This document shows, piece after piece, positions 24,801 to 34,868 of a DNA stretch of 64,000 nucleotides; positions within the stretch are counted from its first letter, which is position 1, and each line of letters opens with the position of its first letter. Both the position numbers and the translations under genes were made by a program. This DNA comes from Sinonovacula constricta (lineage: Eukaryota > Mollusca > Bivalvia > Cardiida > Solecurtidae), in NCBI GenBank assembly GCA_007844125.1, contig CM017572.1, positions 43,568,632-43,632,631 of the forward strand. Direction: 5' to 3'. A model generated the notes under the pieces. It searched no databases, was not told the DNA's origin, and saw only the letters and a list, made by a program, of their open reading frames with translations.

Positions 24801-27800
24801 TTCTGTTCTACCTTTCATTACTGAAGCAGAGAAAAGGATGGAGAAAATAACTGTGAAAACTGTTAATGTCAAACTAAACAACAATTGACAACGATTGTCA
24901 TAGGTAATTTTCACTGAATTAATGATTTATATAAGTTTAAATATGTTTCTTGACATAATTTTGTTAAAAACATTTTAAAAAGAAGTGTATTTTCTTGTTT
25001 GTTTTTGTTTTATGTCCCTTTTAAATGGTCAAAGACTATTAGGCAGATACTTTGATACATAAACAATGTGTACTCACCCAAACTCACTATTAAGACCAAC
25101 TTACTATTAAGACCACTATGAGTCAGAACAGAAGTGGGATTTTACAAATGCAATTTACTTAATTTTGGTAAATTTTTAGATATTGACCAGAAACTTAAAT
25201 CGTGTTGTGACCTTGTCCATTGTGCCACTGACCATTAAACCAATAGGGCTCACCTACTTATCATAATCAATCACCCTAAAAAAACTGTGGACTGGTTTTT
25301 TTCTCCTGATGTCAAAGGAAAATGGAGTGGTCTACTGATTGACCAACATCTACAAAGCATTATGCCTTCTCTTATTTCTGCTTAATGCTGCCTTTTGATG
25401 TCCTAGACACACAGATGTGAAAGTCTGTAAGAATGAGCTGGGGGTCAGTGGGGTGGGGGTGGGGGGGTCACACTTGATGTCAAAATCATTCTTAAAGTAA
25501 TATTTTGGTCTAGATTTTTAAATAAGCCATGTGCATAAAAATAAATCGTTGACACTTGACACAATAAAAGACTCAATATCTACATATAGGAGTAATGCAA
25601 AGTAATACTACCAGTCCAATTGTGTTTCTGGAAAGGCCAACAACTTCTGATGTCAACAGCTTTGAAGTCAGCAAACTCTTTGCTTCTTCCATTACATGTA
25701 GCTAAAACCAAACAAAAATAATAAGATAATTAAAACTGATAAAAAAAACACTATTTGTAAAACGTGTTAACAAAAAATTAAATTACAGATCTTTAAACAA
25801 TTGGCAAACTGGTAAAAAAAATGTGATGTTATAATTGTGAGTAAAAATCTATTGTATTTGTTATACTGTATTTGATCAAGTCAAATAATGTAATATTTTT
25901 TAATTTCAACAGTAAATGGTCAACTTACTTTACTTTGAACTTGTTTCAGACACCTCAGCTCACTTCAAATTTGAATTTTAGCAATGGTATTAGGAAGCTG
26001 ATCAGAATAGTTGGTGCTATGCTTAGTTTATTGGTTAGGTATGTAAAAATTAGCAGTACATTAGTCTGCTCCAGGGTATTTAAATATAATGTGATACCTC
26101 CATCTTATTATTTAAGCACAATTTTTGCAACATTTTAAGAAGGTTCAGCTTCATAGACTGTGCATACCTCCAAATTGCCAGTCGGTAACCACCAAATTTC
26201 AATGAAATATGTACTTCCTGTAAAAGTGGATCAGTCAATTATTGTGCATAGGGGCTAAAGACGTTTGCTTTCTTTTAATTCTATATAGTTTCAGCTTCCT
26301 TTTGACACCTAAAGATTGAGATTATCTTCAAAATAGGAAATTTAATGCCAAAACATAGCAACAGACTGGGGTTATTATATAATATATAATATTATAGATA
26401 TATATGTTCAAAAACTCTACTTATCCCTGTGGTCCATCCCTGCATCTGTCTGAACATCCATTTGATCCATTTTTTGTGTCTCATCAATAACTTTCATATT
26501 ATTGACAGTACTTCAATTGACAATACTTAAATCGTAAACAGTAGAAAGTGTGTAACAGTTACAAATGCAGGCATTAAGGATATGATCATATTAAAGGTCA
26601 TTACATACATTCATAAGTCCAGTTACATTCCCTGTTGTTTTCTGGGTTTTCCCATTTTTTGTAGAATCTTACTGACAAACACCTGAGGTGTATTGCGTAT
26701 ACAATCAAGGTCAATGTCATATTTAAAGCCATTTCATATGTAATTTTCAGTGACGTTGCTTAAAAAAAATCTAGGTTTCTTGTCATCTCTGTTTCTAATC
26801 TCCATTTTCTCTGATTCTCTCTCTTAATAAATTCCTTTCATGTTACCCTTATTGTGTTTTTGCACTCCCTATAATGTTCAGTACTACATGTACATGCTTT
26901 CCTTAACCCTTATCAGCACTGAGACAGCAACTTGCAGGTAAATCTATTCTTTTTCAGAAAGTTTCTCATTTTTGTGTTTCTTTCCATTTTCTTTAATTTA
27001 GTCTTTATATATATTTTAAAAATATTTTTCACTGTTAGCTTGTGCATAAATTTGATAATAGAAGGCAATTTACTCCTAGTCAGAATGGCCCAAATAAGTA
27101 CATTTTCAGATTAAATAAATTATATAATATGTAAATAATATTAATACATATATTTTTAAAGAAAACCTTGAGTGATTATATGTACACATATTTCTAAAAC
27201 AATATATTTGTTATAGTAGCTTATAATGACTTGTAACTAAGTTTGAGTTTCAATAAATATTATGACATAAGTGCATTTGTAATAAGTTTTGACATTTTAA
27301 ACCAGGTTTTCAACAAAATCCTGGCTATTAGATTGGGGTATGGTGGTCGGCGTCAAACAGAGCGTTTCCGGTCAATTACTTCAGTTTGGATAAACCAGTC
27401 TTGCTGAAACGTTGGATATAGCAAGCTGGCATTATTTAGACCTAGCTTGGGATTGGATACGGGCTAATCGGGTCAAGGTCACTGTTACTTAAAATAGAAA
27501 AACATTTTCCTGTCAATTACTTCAGTTTGGATAAATCAATTTTTCTGAAACTTTTGATATAGCAAGCTTGCATGAAGACCTAGCTTGAAATTGGATTTGG
27601 GGCCAGTCTGATCAAGGTCAAGGTCACTATTACTAAAAATAGAAAAACAGTTTCCAATCAATAACTTCAGTTCGAATAAACCAATCTTGCTGAAAGTTTA
27701 GATATAGCAAGCTTGCATGAAAACCTAGCTCGGGATTGGATTTGGGGCCAGTTGAATCATGGTCTAGGTCACTGTGACTAAAATTTAAAAGTTTCCGGTC

Positions 27801-30800
27801 AACAATTTCAGTTCAAATAAACCAATCTTGCTGGAACTTTGTATATAGCAAGATTGCATAAAGACCTAGCTTGGGATTTGATTTGGGGCCACTAAATCAA
27901 TGTCTACATCACTATTACAAAAAATAGAAAAACAGTTTCTGCTTAATATTTTGTATTAAATTGTTTAATCGTTTCAAACTTGGTTTTGTGGCATGGTCAT
28001 GTTTCTTGTTTCTAATAAAATCAGACAATGAATGTTTGTAAAGGTTTTTATTTCAATATGTTAAGTATATATGTGTTTTAATATTCATTTCGCCTTTAAA
28101 GATAATTATTATTTTGTCTTTAGAATATTTTTATAATAATGACCCTGTAAGAGTATGAAGAAATTCATGTGACATTTGTTTTACTTTAGTGGACAAAATA
28201 TACATAGTTGTTCTCTAGATCAATACTCATTGTTTATGTAAACATTGATAGAATATGATCATTTTAAAAAAATTATATATTCATTGTTGATGTCATTCAA
28301 TCTGTCTTGCCATACTTTGTATGTTATTTCCATTACAGATGCAAAGAAGGAAAATGAGGAAACAAAACAGAAGATATGTGAGATTTCTGAGCAGTTGTTT
28401 GAGCGAAGCAGACAGCACCAGAATCTGCAGGTATTTTACCACTGTCTTTGTTCAGACCTTGTTCAAGGCTTGTTAAAAAATAGTATAGACTGGAACTAAT
28501 ATGAAAAAAATAATAGCTATACATAAACAGAAAAAACTTCAGCAATTTTTGCAATCAAATTATTCATTATTGTTCTTCATTTTCAGAAGACTTTATGGGT
28601 TCAGCATCATTAATACTGGAGGTTAACTACAAAATAACAGAACCATTGATGGCAAAAATGCACAACTAAATGTTTACAGAAATTAATTTTAACAGTCGAA
28701 TTTACTTCCATCAGTTTACATTAAATATAAGTACAAAAAACTAGCATTCACTGTCAATGGAAAAGGGGAAGCAACCATAAATGCTCGCCGAAATGGAACA
28801 GTTTGGACAAAAATATTTGTTCTCAATTAACCAGTTATGTAATTGTTACCTGAAAAGATCCTGCAAAATGCTGCTCCTTGATTTGTACTGCCTAACACAA
28901 TAGGCATTATTCAAAACTTTCTTTACTTATACTGAAGTATGAGTTTATGCATAAATTATGTCCTAATTCCTAAAAGCTGTGGTAAGGTATTATTACATAA
29001 ATTTAATATAGGCAGACTGTCGGATACCACCTTTATATATTTTTAAAACTTTCCTTGCACAATAAAACATCTTTACATAATGAAAGGCTAGCAAAATGAA
29101 CCACTCGGACTTGTTTTTGGTATTATATGTCTTGCAGTGTACTGTCTGGACTGATCTAAATTAATAATATATATTTCTGTAATGGAAGCTTTATATTGAT
29201 AACTATATATATAGTATATTGTATATTTTTTCTAATTCAGGATTTAAAAGTAAACATTAAGTTACTCTTCCAAAACTTGGGAAATTGCTTTTAATAATTT
29301 ATTAACAGCATGTTTTATACTATTTTCCAGTAAATAAAATAATTTTGCAAACAGTATTTACCACAGTAAATAAAAACATATTCTGACATGGTCACCAAAT
29401 GATACTATAATATATTAAACATAGACAAATCAAGTACTGTGCAATATTTTCTGATATATGCACAGTAAGAATAATTAACTCTCACAAGTCAAATTATAAA
29501 CAATGATCTAGCGTTGAATAAGTTATTTTGGTCAAATTTAAAATGATGATGACACATTAATAATACTCAAGACTACTGAGTAATTTCTTCATAAAATATG
29601 CACTAAGTAGATAATTGTCCTACAATAATTGACTAGTGTATGTAACAACAACAACAATTAAAACCACAAGTGATGCATCTATCATTTGATGACTTACATG
29701 CATACAAGGGAAGTAAATAAAATTTAGAGGAAGAGAACAAACATCTGCATTCCTTTCATAATTTACAGAGAAATAAACATGTAATTGATTAGGATGAAAA
29801 TAGATTTGTGTGTTACAATGGAAATTCCTTTATGTGTTATACTGCAACCCTTAGCAATGCATTGTGTTTTATTTATCTGGTGTGCGTTCAGTAAAAGCGA
29901 ACAGAAGCTAACAGTGTCTACTGAATGAATCGTTAGCCACTCACGTTCGCCACTATTCACTGACAGATTCCAAAGGTACTGAGCAAAAAAAAAACAAATC
30001 GTATAATAACACCGTTAGCAGCAAACGTTGTTATCGGCAAACGTTAGCTTCTGCTCATCGAATGCATTGTTTGTATTTTTGTGTCCTAGATATTGACATT
30101 TCTGTCCATTGATGTAATATGTTTAAGTGATATACATTCCAATACAGCTACCTATAGGATGATCATATGGTACATAATAGATTACATTGATTGGTAATAA
30201 AAAACAGACATAGAACAAAAGAGATGTAAGGTATCGCTCCGTCACCGTCACTGTGTCCAGTGCCTGTGAGTAAGGCCAAGTACAATGATTCATTTCAGTG
30301 CTACAAAATACAATGGATGCTTAAAAAAAAAATTCATTTGATTGAAAGATGATTTTAAACTATCAGTTGCAATTTGGTTTCAAAGTTCTTTCATAGTGTT
30401 GATAAAAATAGACATTTATTATCTTTTTTGAGTGATTTCAACTATTTTTAATCTTAGTTTTTCCTCCCTCTCTCTCTGTTTCAGGCTATATATGAAAAGC
30501 TGCGCCGTAAGTTCATGATGATATCCTCAGTTGAGAGCATAAACGGGCTCTCCACGCCCCTTCCACCATTGGCCCATAACACAGTAATGTCCAGCGGAGA
30601 TGGTATGTCCTTCTAAGGGGTTTGAATTTTAGTTATTGATGTCATTTAAATAAGGTATACAGTCAATGGTTTCAAGTTTAACTTCTGTATAACAATGATA
30701 TGGTATACCTTTAGATTCTTCATAACCTGAAGTACCTGCAGGTATTTAGGGCCTATGTGTGTCACATCAGTCTGTTCAACCATCTGTAGACAAATATGTC

Positions 30801-32120
30801 TATTTCTCAGTTATCATTGGTTAAATGTTGATACAATTTCATGGGAATGGAGATGTATCAAGTTGACATGTTCGAGTTGTATATTCTTTTTTGTCAGGGT
30901 AGTGGCATATCTTCAGCGAGATTTATGTTTTAATTTCTTTCTATAATATAGAGTTGGAATGCCATCAATGAGTTTGAGTTTTAATTTTTTATACACAGAT
31001 GACCTACCTTTGATTGCTTTTTACGTTACTTTGATTTTCTTTGTCTGACACAAGGCATGCCTTTGATTTTAGTTTCAATGTTTATATGTCGCCTAGAGAT
31101 ATTTTAACCCCAGATATGTTGTATACAGGGTCTATATTGGAGTCTGTTTGTCTGAGAGTCTTCCTTTGATTTGTACATGCTAGCAAAGTTACTGAAAGGC
31201 ACATGACTTCCCACCTTTAGATTGGCTTTAATTATGACAGGTCGTACAGCTGGCTCTAGTCAAGGTTCAAAACTCCACTTTACATACATTCAGTTTGTTG
31301 TCTACACAGGTTTATAAAGACTCTATTTACTTTAAATATGATTATAAAGAGAGCTTTATGCACACAACACTGACAATTTGTTTTAAGAAAATATGACAGT
31401 CTGTTTATATGACATTTTCTTCTGTTGCTTTTTTCAGCCATTCATCAAAACATTCCTGCCAATATGGCGAGGCATGAACCCTCCCACAAACCTGGTAGAT
31501 ATCATTAGCATGATTATATTATCAGTTGCTTCTGTTATTTTTAGTAAAAACATTATTATTTAACATGTTTTTTTTAACTTTTCGAAATTGTAAAATGAAA
31601 GTGCTGCAAGCACTTTAGTATTCACCAATTCAGAAAAACAGTAATATTTTAATAAATGAGGATCGTTTGATGAACTATCTCTTCTCAAAAGCAACAGCAC
31701 CACTTTTAATATAGAGTACATATGTAAACAGATAAGGGTCAAGAACCAAGATCTTGTCTAATTCTTTTGATTCAACTTCATGAATGATGCTTACTTGATG
31801 CAAGCACTGGGAATACTGTAGGGATGATACTGATAACCATTCCCAAAACATGTACTTTGACTTTTATTATCTAAGAGAAAGAGATTTTTCTTTTTAGTTC
31901 ATTTATATATTTATGTGTTGTTTAAACTTGTATTAACAGTCAAATGAATAACAGTTCACCAGCATGTTATTTATCATTGATTTCCCATATTTCTATTTGA
32001 ATGTATGCATATTTTTTTGTCACTACAGATTTCCACTTCAAACCTAATTTAAGCAATGACTTGCCAGCCAACCAGATTCAAGACCGATTTAGTGTAGATC
32101 CCTGCACACCGAGAAAATAA
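6730..32120 (+). CDS. CCNB1IP1: HEI10-type RING E3 ligase, cyclin B1 interacting protein 1, ten exons
   Basis: Meiotic E3 ligase of the Zip3/HEI10 family, needed in animals and plants for crossover maturation on paired chromosomes. Exons: 6730-6807 (end uncertain), 7600-7615, 8243-8302, 9607-9677, 10025-10099, 11424-11538, 28339-28430, 30485-30602, 31438-31494, 32029-32120. Phases join throughout, giving about 257 residues (human 277). The N-terminal atypical RING is spread over four exons: Cys-x4-Cys (CNFKKC), VTACCHVFC, then ACPAC. Next comes the signature LAGLRPEIIIEIFSRA, a coiled coil (QEKTYQEF through ERSRQHQNLQ) and a short tail with DFHFKPN as in human. A 16.8 kb intron (11539-28338) hosts other elements. 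Identification is from recalled human sequence and is strong; the exon 1 donor is the one unclear joint. Confidence 0.94.
7041..7082. repeat. Perfect-stemmed inverted repeat
   Basis: CTCTCTCTCTATATAT faces ATATATAGAGAGAG around a short AT core; in CCNB1IP1 intron 1. Confidence 0.7.
7121..7345 (+). mobile_element. MITE-like element, left part
   Basis: Begins AAAGGTGGTATCCGACAG, the inverse of the right end of the copy at 28797-29035, and shares ATTGTTACCTGAA and CAAAATG internally with it. Confidence 0.6.
7600..7615 (+). CDS. CCNB1IP1: CCNB1IP1 microexon, 16 nt
   Basis: After a good acceptor (TTATTGCAG), 16 nt encode V-T-A-C-C plus the first base of a His codon, then donor GTATCC. Human has VTACSH at the same place. 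Out-phase 1 joins the AT that opens exon 8243-8302 to make the RING His. Too short to be seen as an open frame; supported by exact phase and residue match. Confidence 0.75.
8243..8302 (+). CDS. CCNB1IP1: CCNB1IP1 exon 3, RING middle
   Basis: Encodes (H)VFCDEDGTREFNKSTACPA plus the first base of the next Cys. Human has HIFCDQHGSGEFSRSPAICPAC. Donor GTAAGT. Confidence 0.93.
8940..9420. repeat. Interspersed repeat, about two degenerate 190 bp units
   Basis: Units share ATGGCCATG, AAAGCTCTAGCTCT or AAGTTCTAGCTCT, and AAGAAGATTTT. The same family recurs at 43520-44210 and at the extreme right edge (63920-64000). Confidence 0.7.
9607..9677 (+). CDS. CCNB1IP1: CCNB1IP1 exon 4
   Basis: 71 nt completing the last RING Cys, then NTELSAKFEIVRNQLHPSHK, matching the human segment after CPAC. 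Acceptor TTCACAG, donor GTAAGT. Confidence 0.94.
9790..9960 (-). mobile_element. SINE family B fragment
   Basis: Inverse of the segment TCTTCCAGCTGACCTGC..GGTGTGCTGGTGGTTCTACC seen at 46765, 61690 and 63595; here read as GGTAGAACCACCAGCACACC at 9849. Head missing. Confidence 0.65.
10025..10099 (+). CDS. CCNB1IP1: CCNB1IP1 exon 5, HEI10 signature
   Basis: Exactly 25 codons, MILAGLRPEIIIEIFSRAIS followed by FWEYQ; phase 0 on both sides. This is the most conserved HEI10 block (human VLAGLRPEIVLDISSRA). Confidence 0.95.
10828..11120 (-). mobile_element. SINE family A, tRNA-headed, copy 1
   Basis: Contains TTCAGTTATCTGGAGACGAT, GATACCACACCCAGTC and, at the tRNA-like head, GATCGAACCCG (inverse of a pol III B box). 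Minus orientation; in the intron between CCNB1IP1 exons 5 and 6. Confidence 0.85.
11424..11538 (+). CDS. CCNB1IP1: CCNB1IP1 exon 6, start of coiled coil
   Basis: 115 nt, from ISQEKTYQEFLANKSKERAT through KTNNELK, heptad-like. The donor T-GTATCC is weak, yet it gives the correct phase to exon 28339-28430. Confidence 0.9.
11962..12335 (-). CDS. CENPB-type HTH gene, last exon
   Basis: Begins IDRTTVTKLLKRRRHEK (recognition helix), then the Tc5/CENPB-type second HTH with WITRS, WTDKRLL and WLHEFKRKF. The last 25 residues (after about SQENRGR) look unlike the family and may read into an unrecognised intron. Confidence 0.65.
11962..13638 (-). CDS. CENP-B-type helix-turn-helix DNA-binding protein, partial two-exon model nested in a CCNB1IP1 intron
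   Basis: Two exons: 13230-13638 (acceptor TTATTTCAG, 136 codons and one base, donor GTATGT) and 11962-12335 (acceptor TTTTTAG, to TAA). They join in phase to about 260 residues with no stop. Residues about 100-145 form a pipsqueak/CENP-B HTH (TLTADVKQEIVDF, LLRQGEIADIFGIDRTTVTK); a second CENPB-type HTH follows (ILYRWITRS, KRLLQKAVELQ, LPWLHEFKRKF). No DDE transposase domain follows. The first exon starts at an acceptor in phase 0, so 5' exons must lie at higher coordinates. It could be a domesticated pogo/Tigger N-terminus or a young element remnant; the intact frame and clean splice sites favour a working gene. Antisense to CCNB1IP1. Confidence 0.7.
12336..13229. other. Intron between the two nested HTH-gene exons
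   Basis: AT-rich, no further exon or repeat recognised. Confidence 0.4.
13230..13638 (-). CDS. CENPB-type HTH gene, exon with first HTH
   Basis: Opens ETEEVDVKPFEYGF, has a basic stretch (GAGIKRKH) and then the first HTH up to GEIADIFG. Splits the HTH between turn and recognition helix at the donor. Confidence 0.7.
13960..14515. repeat. About 137 bp tandem repeat block 1
   Basis: Units share GTCAAAAAGTAGGTCACTAG, AAAAGCTTGTGAA, GCCCAATCTTCA and GAATGTTTGTCTGCAT. Same family as 15340-15860 and 19318-20100. Common style of bivalve intron repeat. Confidence 0.85.
14516..15339. other. Unknown 0.8 kb segment interrupting the 137 bp repeat
   Basis: The repeat stops inside a unit at AAACTTGATCA and resumes at GTTCATAACTGGGTCATG. 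The insert is AT-rich with several TGTGATAA motifs (14975, 14989, 15096, 15264) and no recognisable ends. Confidence 0.45.
15340..15860. repeat. About 137 bp tandem repeat block 2
   Basis: Same unit as block 1 (AGGTCACTAGG, AATGTTTGTCTGCATGAAAT), more degenerate toward its right end. Confidence 0.82.
15861..19317. other. CCNB1IP1 intron 6, no feature recognised
   Basis: AT-rich, with short open frames only and no family resemblance. No exon, tRNA or repeat boundary could be supported. Confidence 0.4.
19318..20100. repeat. About 137 bp tandem repeat block 3
   Basis: Five to six units with CAGAATGTTTGTCTGCATGA, TCTTAGAAAAAGCTTGTGAA and GGCCCAATCTTCACC. Confidence 0.85.
21600..24650 (+). repeat. 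24-26 bp minisatellite, about 120 copies
   Basis: Core CTATCTGTTGTCTGCCCACA plus GAGA; units are 24 bp, or 26 bp with an added AC, CT or TC. Two main versions alternate (TCTGCCC and TCAGCCC), the TCAGCCC version dominating to about 23900 and TCTGCCC after it. No frame contains a stop in the unit, which produces long but meaningless open frames in several frames. Lies within the dead Tigger transposase. Confidence 0.97.
22640..23780 (+). repeat. Higher-order repeat of about 407-415 bp inside the minisatellite
   Basis: The off-pattern marker AATTACTGTTGTC recurs at 22952, 23359 and 23774 (spacings 407 and 415) with the same order of variant units before it, including a shortened CCCACTATCTG unit near 22780 and 23187. 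Confidence 0.85.
24901..27299. other. Intron sequence right of the Tigger remnant
   Basis: AT-rich. A short segment at 25195-25300 (GACCATTAAACCAATAGGGC) looks like an interspersed repeat; a G-run lies at 25440-25470. One weak antisense exon candidate is listed at 25612-25701. Otherwise nothing seen. Confidence 0.4.
25612..25701 (-). CDS. Candidate 5' exon of the nested HTH gene (weak)
   Basis: Acceptor-like TTTGGTTTTAG at 25702, an ATG at 25692 and an open frame MEEAKSLLTSKLLTSEVVGL to a GTAGTA donor in phase 0, which would join the exon at 13638 in frame. A second frame is also open over this short span, so coding status is unproven. Confidence 0.2.
27300..27960. repeat. Degenerate tandem repeat, about four 150 bp units
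   Basis: Shared phrases: TTTCCGGTCAA, TTCAGTTTGGATAAA, AAACCAATCTTGCTG, TATAGCAAGCTTGCATGA, ACCTAGCTTGGGATT, GATTTGGGGCCA, with GTCAAGGTCACTGTTACT. Confidence 0.85.
28339..28430 (+). CDS. CCNB1IP1: CCNB1IP1 exon 7, coiled coil
   Basis: After CATTACAG: AKKENEETKQKICEISEQLF then ERSRQHQNLQ, matching human ISEKLMERNRQYQKLQ. About seven residues (one heptad) shorter than human at the preceding junction. Confidence 0.94.
28797..29035 (+). mobile_element. MITE-like element, same family as 7121-7345
   Basis: CAGTTTGGAC at the left, CTGTCGGATACCACCTTTAT at the right, giving a terminal inverted repeat when compared with the other copy; in the intron after CCNB1IP1 exon 7. Confidence 0.6.
29880..30070. 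repeat. Short inverted repeat, possible MITE
   Basis: GAACAGAAGCTAAC at about 29898 faces GTTAGCTTCTGCTC at about 30043; both flanks contain AATGCATTGT. CpG-richer than the surroundings. Confidence 0.45.
30485..30602 (+). CDS. CCNB1IP1: CCNB1IP1 exon 8
   Basis: 118 nt after a strong pyrimidine tract (CTCTCTCTGTTTCAG): AIYEKLRRKFM, then a Ser/Pro-rich linker; donor GTATGT, phase 1. Confidence 0.9.
30603..32028. other. CCNB1IP1 introns 8 and 9
   Basis: Apart from exon 31438-31494, no exon or repeat recognised. Confidence 0.4.
31438..31494 (+). CDS. CCNB1IP1: CCNB1IP1 exon 9
   Basis: 57 nt encoding IHQNIPANMARHEPSHKP, poorly conserved; acceptor TTTTTTCAG, donor GTAGAT. Phase fits both neighbours. 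Confidence 0.82.
32029..32120 (+). CDS. CCNB1IP1: CCNB1IP1 exon 10 (terminal)
   Basis: DFHFKPNLSNDLPANQ through CTPRK, TAA at 32118-32120. DFHFKP parallels human DFQFRP. AATAAA motifs follow at 32204, 32376 and 33124; which is used is unknown. Confidence 0.9.
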
Positions 32121-34783
32121 TCCTGTGCACACCTATAATAGAGATGTGCACACCAAGAAAAAAAACCTGCACCCTTGGAAAATTAACTGCACATTTAAGG
32201 AAAAATAAATGTGCATTGAGATGAATTGATTTGCCCAACTCTGTCCCATGTTCCACAACCATTTGTGAACCTCTTGTTAAGATTTACATTCACCTCACTA
32301 GTTTATAGATCAGATAAAGCATACTCATAACTAAAGCATACCAAGACTTTCAGATGGTCCCATGTGAATGTTCACAATAAAAAAGCACAGCTATAGCAGC
32401 ACACGGAAGATCACATGTGTTAAGAATATGCAGATTAAACATGAAGCACATACAAAACTTCTAAGTATGGTAAGAGTGACTGCCTATATTGACATTTCAT
32501 TGTAGCATTAGCATAGATACCATGGGTCCACAATCATCTGCACCATTAACAATATAACCCTGAGGTTGCTACATTGATTTATAACCTTTAAAAAACTTCT
32601 ATAATTGACTTATAATTTGATGCAAATTAAACTAAACATATTGCCAGAGACTGAGCAGCAAGTAGTTTGAATTATAGTTTGGACACTCTAAGTGGGGATC
32701 TGGCTGATCTGGAGCTACACCATTACAAGCCTTGTAAGTATGTGCTTAGTAAGGTATGTGTTAAAATGTATTTCCTTTGATTTTTTTATCACTATATTAT
32801 TGCATCCATTGCCTCTTCTTGACAGAATTGCTTGAACTTGTGAATAGCTCTTTTTTGGTGATATCCTCCAATTGTTTTTAAAAGGTAACATAACACTAAA
32901 TAGCCATATTTCTACCCAGTGGATGATATTGATGCTACTAAAAATAATCATATTCTTCAAAAAGAATGATTGTCGAATACTAGCTGTTGATCCCTGCGCT
33001 ACCTACTAGAAAACAGTATTGTCATCCATTTAGTATGATTGTTTGACACCATCATGTTCTTTATTGTTCAAGAATAGGTGCTTCATGCATTTTCTTCATG
33101 TAACTGACTGCAGTTTACTTTCAAATAAACCTTTTTTTCATGATTCATCATGCTGTTTATTGTTAAAAGAATTGTTTGCTATGTACTATTTAGTTGTTTA
33201 TCTTGTTAAGTTTTTTCTTTAAAATAAATGTGTAAAATTCTTGTACTTGTATATAATTTACATCTAAAAGTAAAAGTGATGCAATCGCTTGAGGAGAGAA
33301 GTAGTTACATTTTGAGAAAATGTGAACTGGTGTGGAAAAACTGACATATGCAGTTCTTGTGTTAGATAGACCACACCTTGTTTAACTATATAACTCCTTA
33401 TTCACTGCAGTAGACACATGATCATCAGAAGGTTAAAGGTCATAAACTAAGACTGGAAGAGGTACCATGTTTCACAGGATGATGTATTGCTACACACTTT
33501 AGATGGTCGATTATGTATGATTTAGTCCAATTTTGTGTTGCATTTTATAGTCACATTTACATCTATCTGTAGTTTAAATTGGCTGGACATAATATTGGGA
33601 ACATTTCATTTTGTTATTTTAAGAGATCTTAACTGTGTTACACCCTAAAATGGAAATACATGAAACTATTTCTTGATATGTAAGTAACAGTTGAACTCTA
33701 TTATCTTGGCTGGAATTGGAACAGGATCATACACAACTTTTATAAAAGTTAAAAGGTATCCTTTGTAATATTTTACAGAACTGTTGGATGCATACACTGT
33801 ATCTAGAGGCAAAACTAAAGATTCATTGGTGGAGAAATCGATACTGCAAAAAAAATGTGTCCGAAAAAAATATATTTATTTTCACATCACATGTACTAAC
33901 AATTTTGTAGTAAAAAAATAATATGATATTTTGTTTTCCTATCCAAAATAATTTTTTTTCAAACAACATTTTTGCATCCACAATTTCATACATACCTTTT
34001 AATTTAGTTTTAGTTTTAGTAGTTTTTATTTAATCCTTTATAGCAACTAAATCGACAGAAAAAATAATTAAACAAGATCTCAAATCTTATTTTTTAAGAA
34101 AGCGTTTAGGATTGTCAAGATAAAACATGTATGATTTTTGTTAACACAGTATATGTATATAATAAAGAGATATTTTTAGAACATTTGAATTCCTTGCTAG
34201 AGTATATACTGTTTGATTTTCTATTTTATTCAGCAAGGCTAAGCCCAGTAGCTAAAATCTGAAAAAATTTAAGGCACAAAGGACTACAAAAACATACAAC
34301 ATACCTAATTAAAGTAATAGATCATGATTATAAGATCATACTATCACAGAAACAACATGGAATGAATAAAAATTTATTTTTTCTTATTAAGGAGAAAAAT
34401 GATGTAAAGTCTCGGAAAATTACAAAAAAATTAATTTATCACATGTAAATTCACTTATAATTGAGAGGCGTAATAAATTTAATAAACATGTATATGGTTT
34501 ACAAGTTCATACATGTACACTAATTTAGAGGGGCAAAAATGACATTGGAAGATGCAAATTGCAGGATTTTAATTAAATACATTTCTTGTATAGTTGGTAA
34601 CAAGAATCTTACTGTTGAAATGAATAAAAGAATCCTAACATGCATAAACCTTCACAAAATTATATTTTCCCTCTATACAAATGACATCTGTACATAAGAA
34701 GCTACATGTTAATACTCGTATTTCTATCAATTTTGTCAAAAATGATGCATCAACTGAAGGTCCAGTTTCCAGAAATCAAACAA
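32121..34783. other. Tail-to-tail region between CCNB1IP1 and DPP7
   Basis: Contains the 3' UTRs of both genes. AATAAA on the plus strand at 32204, 32376 and 33124; TTTATT at 34373 for DPP7. No gene seen. Confidence 0.45.
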
Positions 34784-34868
34784 TTATGAGTTGATCCACT
34801 TCCTGATTGCCTGCTTCTCTACCTCTCTTGCAGCCATCACACTGATTGGGTCTGCAGGGTTATGGCCC
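34784..34868 (-). CDS. DPP7: DPP7 last exon
   Basis: [20 protein letters not shown] then IRKWINS, TAA at 34786-34784; matches the human C-terminus (HPEDPASVVEARKLEA). It needs phase 2 from the previous exon, which that exon has only without the extra base. A possible AATAAA (minus strand) is at 34373-34378. Confidence 0.92.

Larger units (their letters stand above)
20280..24900 (+). pseudogene. Dead Tigger/pogo (Tc1-mariner superfamily) transposase, split by a minisatellite
   Basis: Starts ATG at 20280 (DNKEVKRKELG then a stop), HTH remnant EHLAVMYGMGKLTI, second CENPB HTH in broken frames around 20540-20700 (YEELNTLM, GLSEFKAITGWLTQF), DDE_1 part from 20775 (NWKAKLPNIADGYSPRDIYY, MDETGLFFRALSDKSLSVKG), FDKPVVIGWAAKPRCFKNLK near 20960, LLILDIAPAHTENLKPSN near 21137 (family normally has LDNAPAH, so the second catalytic motif is altered), LQPINQGII, DDEIPLVKLA near 21465. 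The 24-26 bp array then fills 21600-24650, after which the usual C-terminal tail resumes (YADFEVTCNIKSHQEA, KLYCGVKDMNSVLPFITEA). Several stops and shifts; not functional. TIRs not located. Confidence 0.88.
28431..30484. other. CCNB1IP1 intron 7
   Basis: Apart from the MITE-like copy at 28797-29035 and the inverted repeat near 29890-30066, AT-rich sequence with nothing recognised. Confidence 0.4.
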
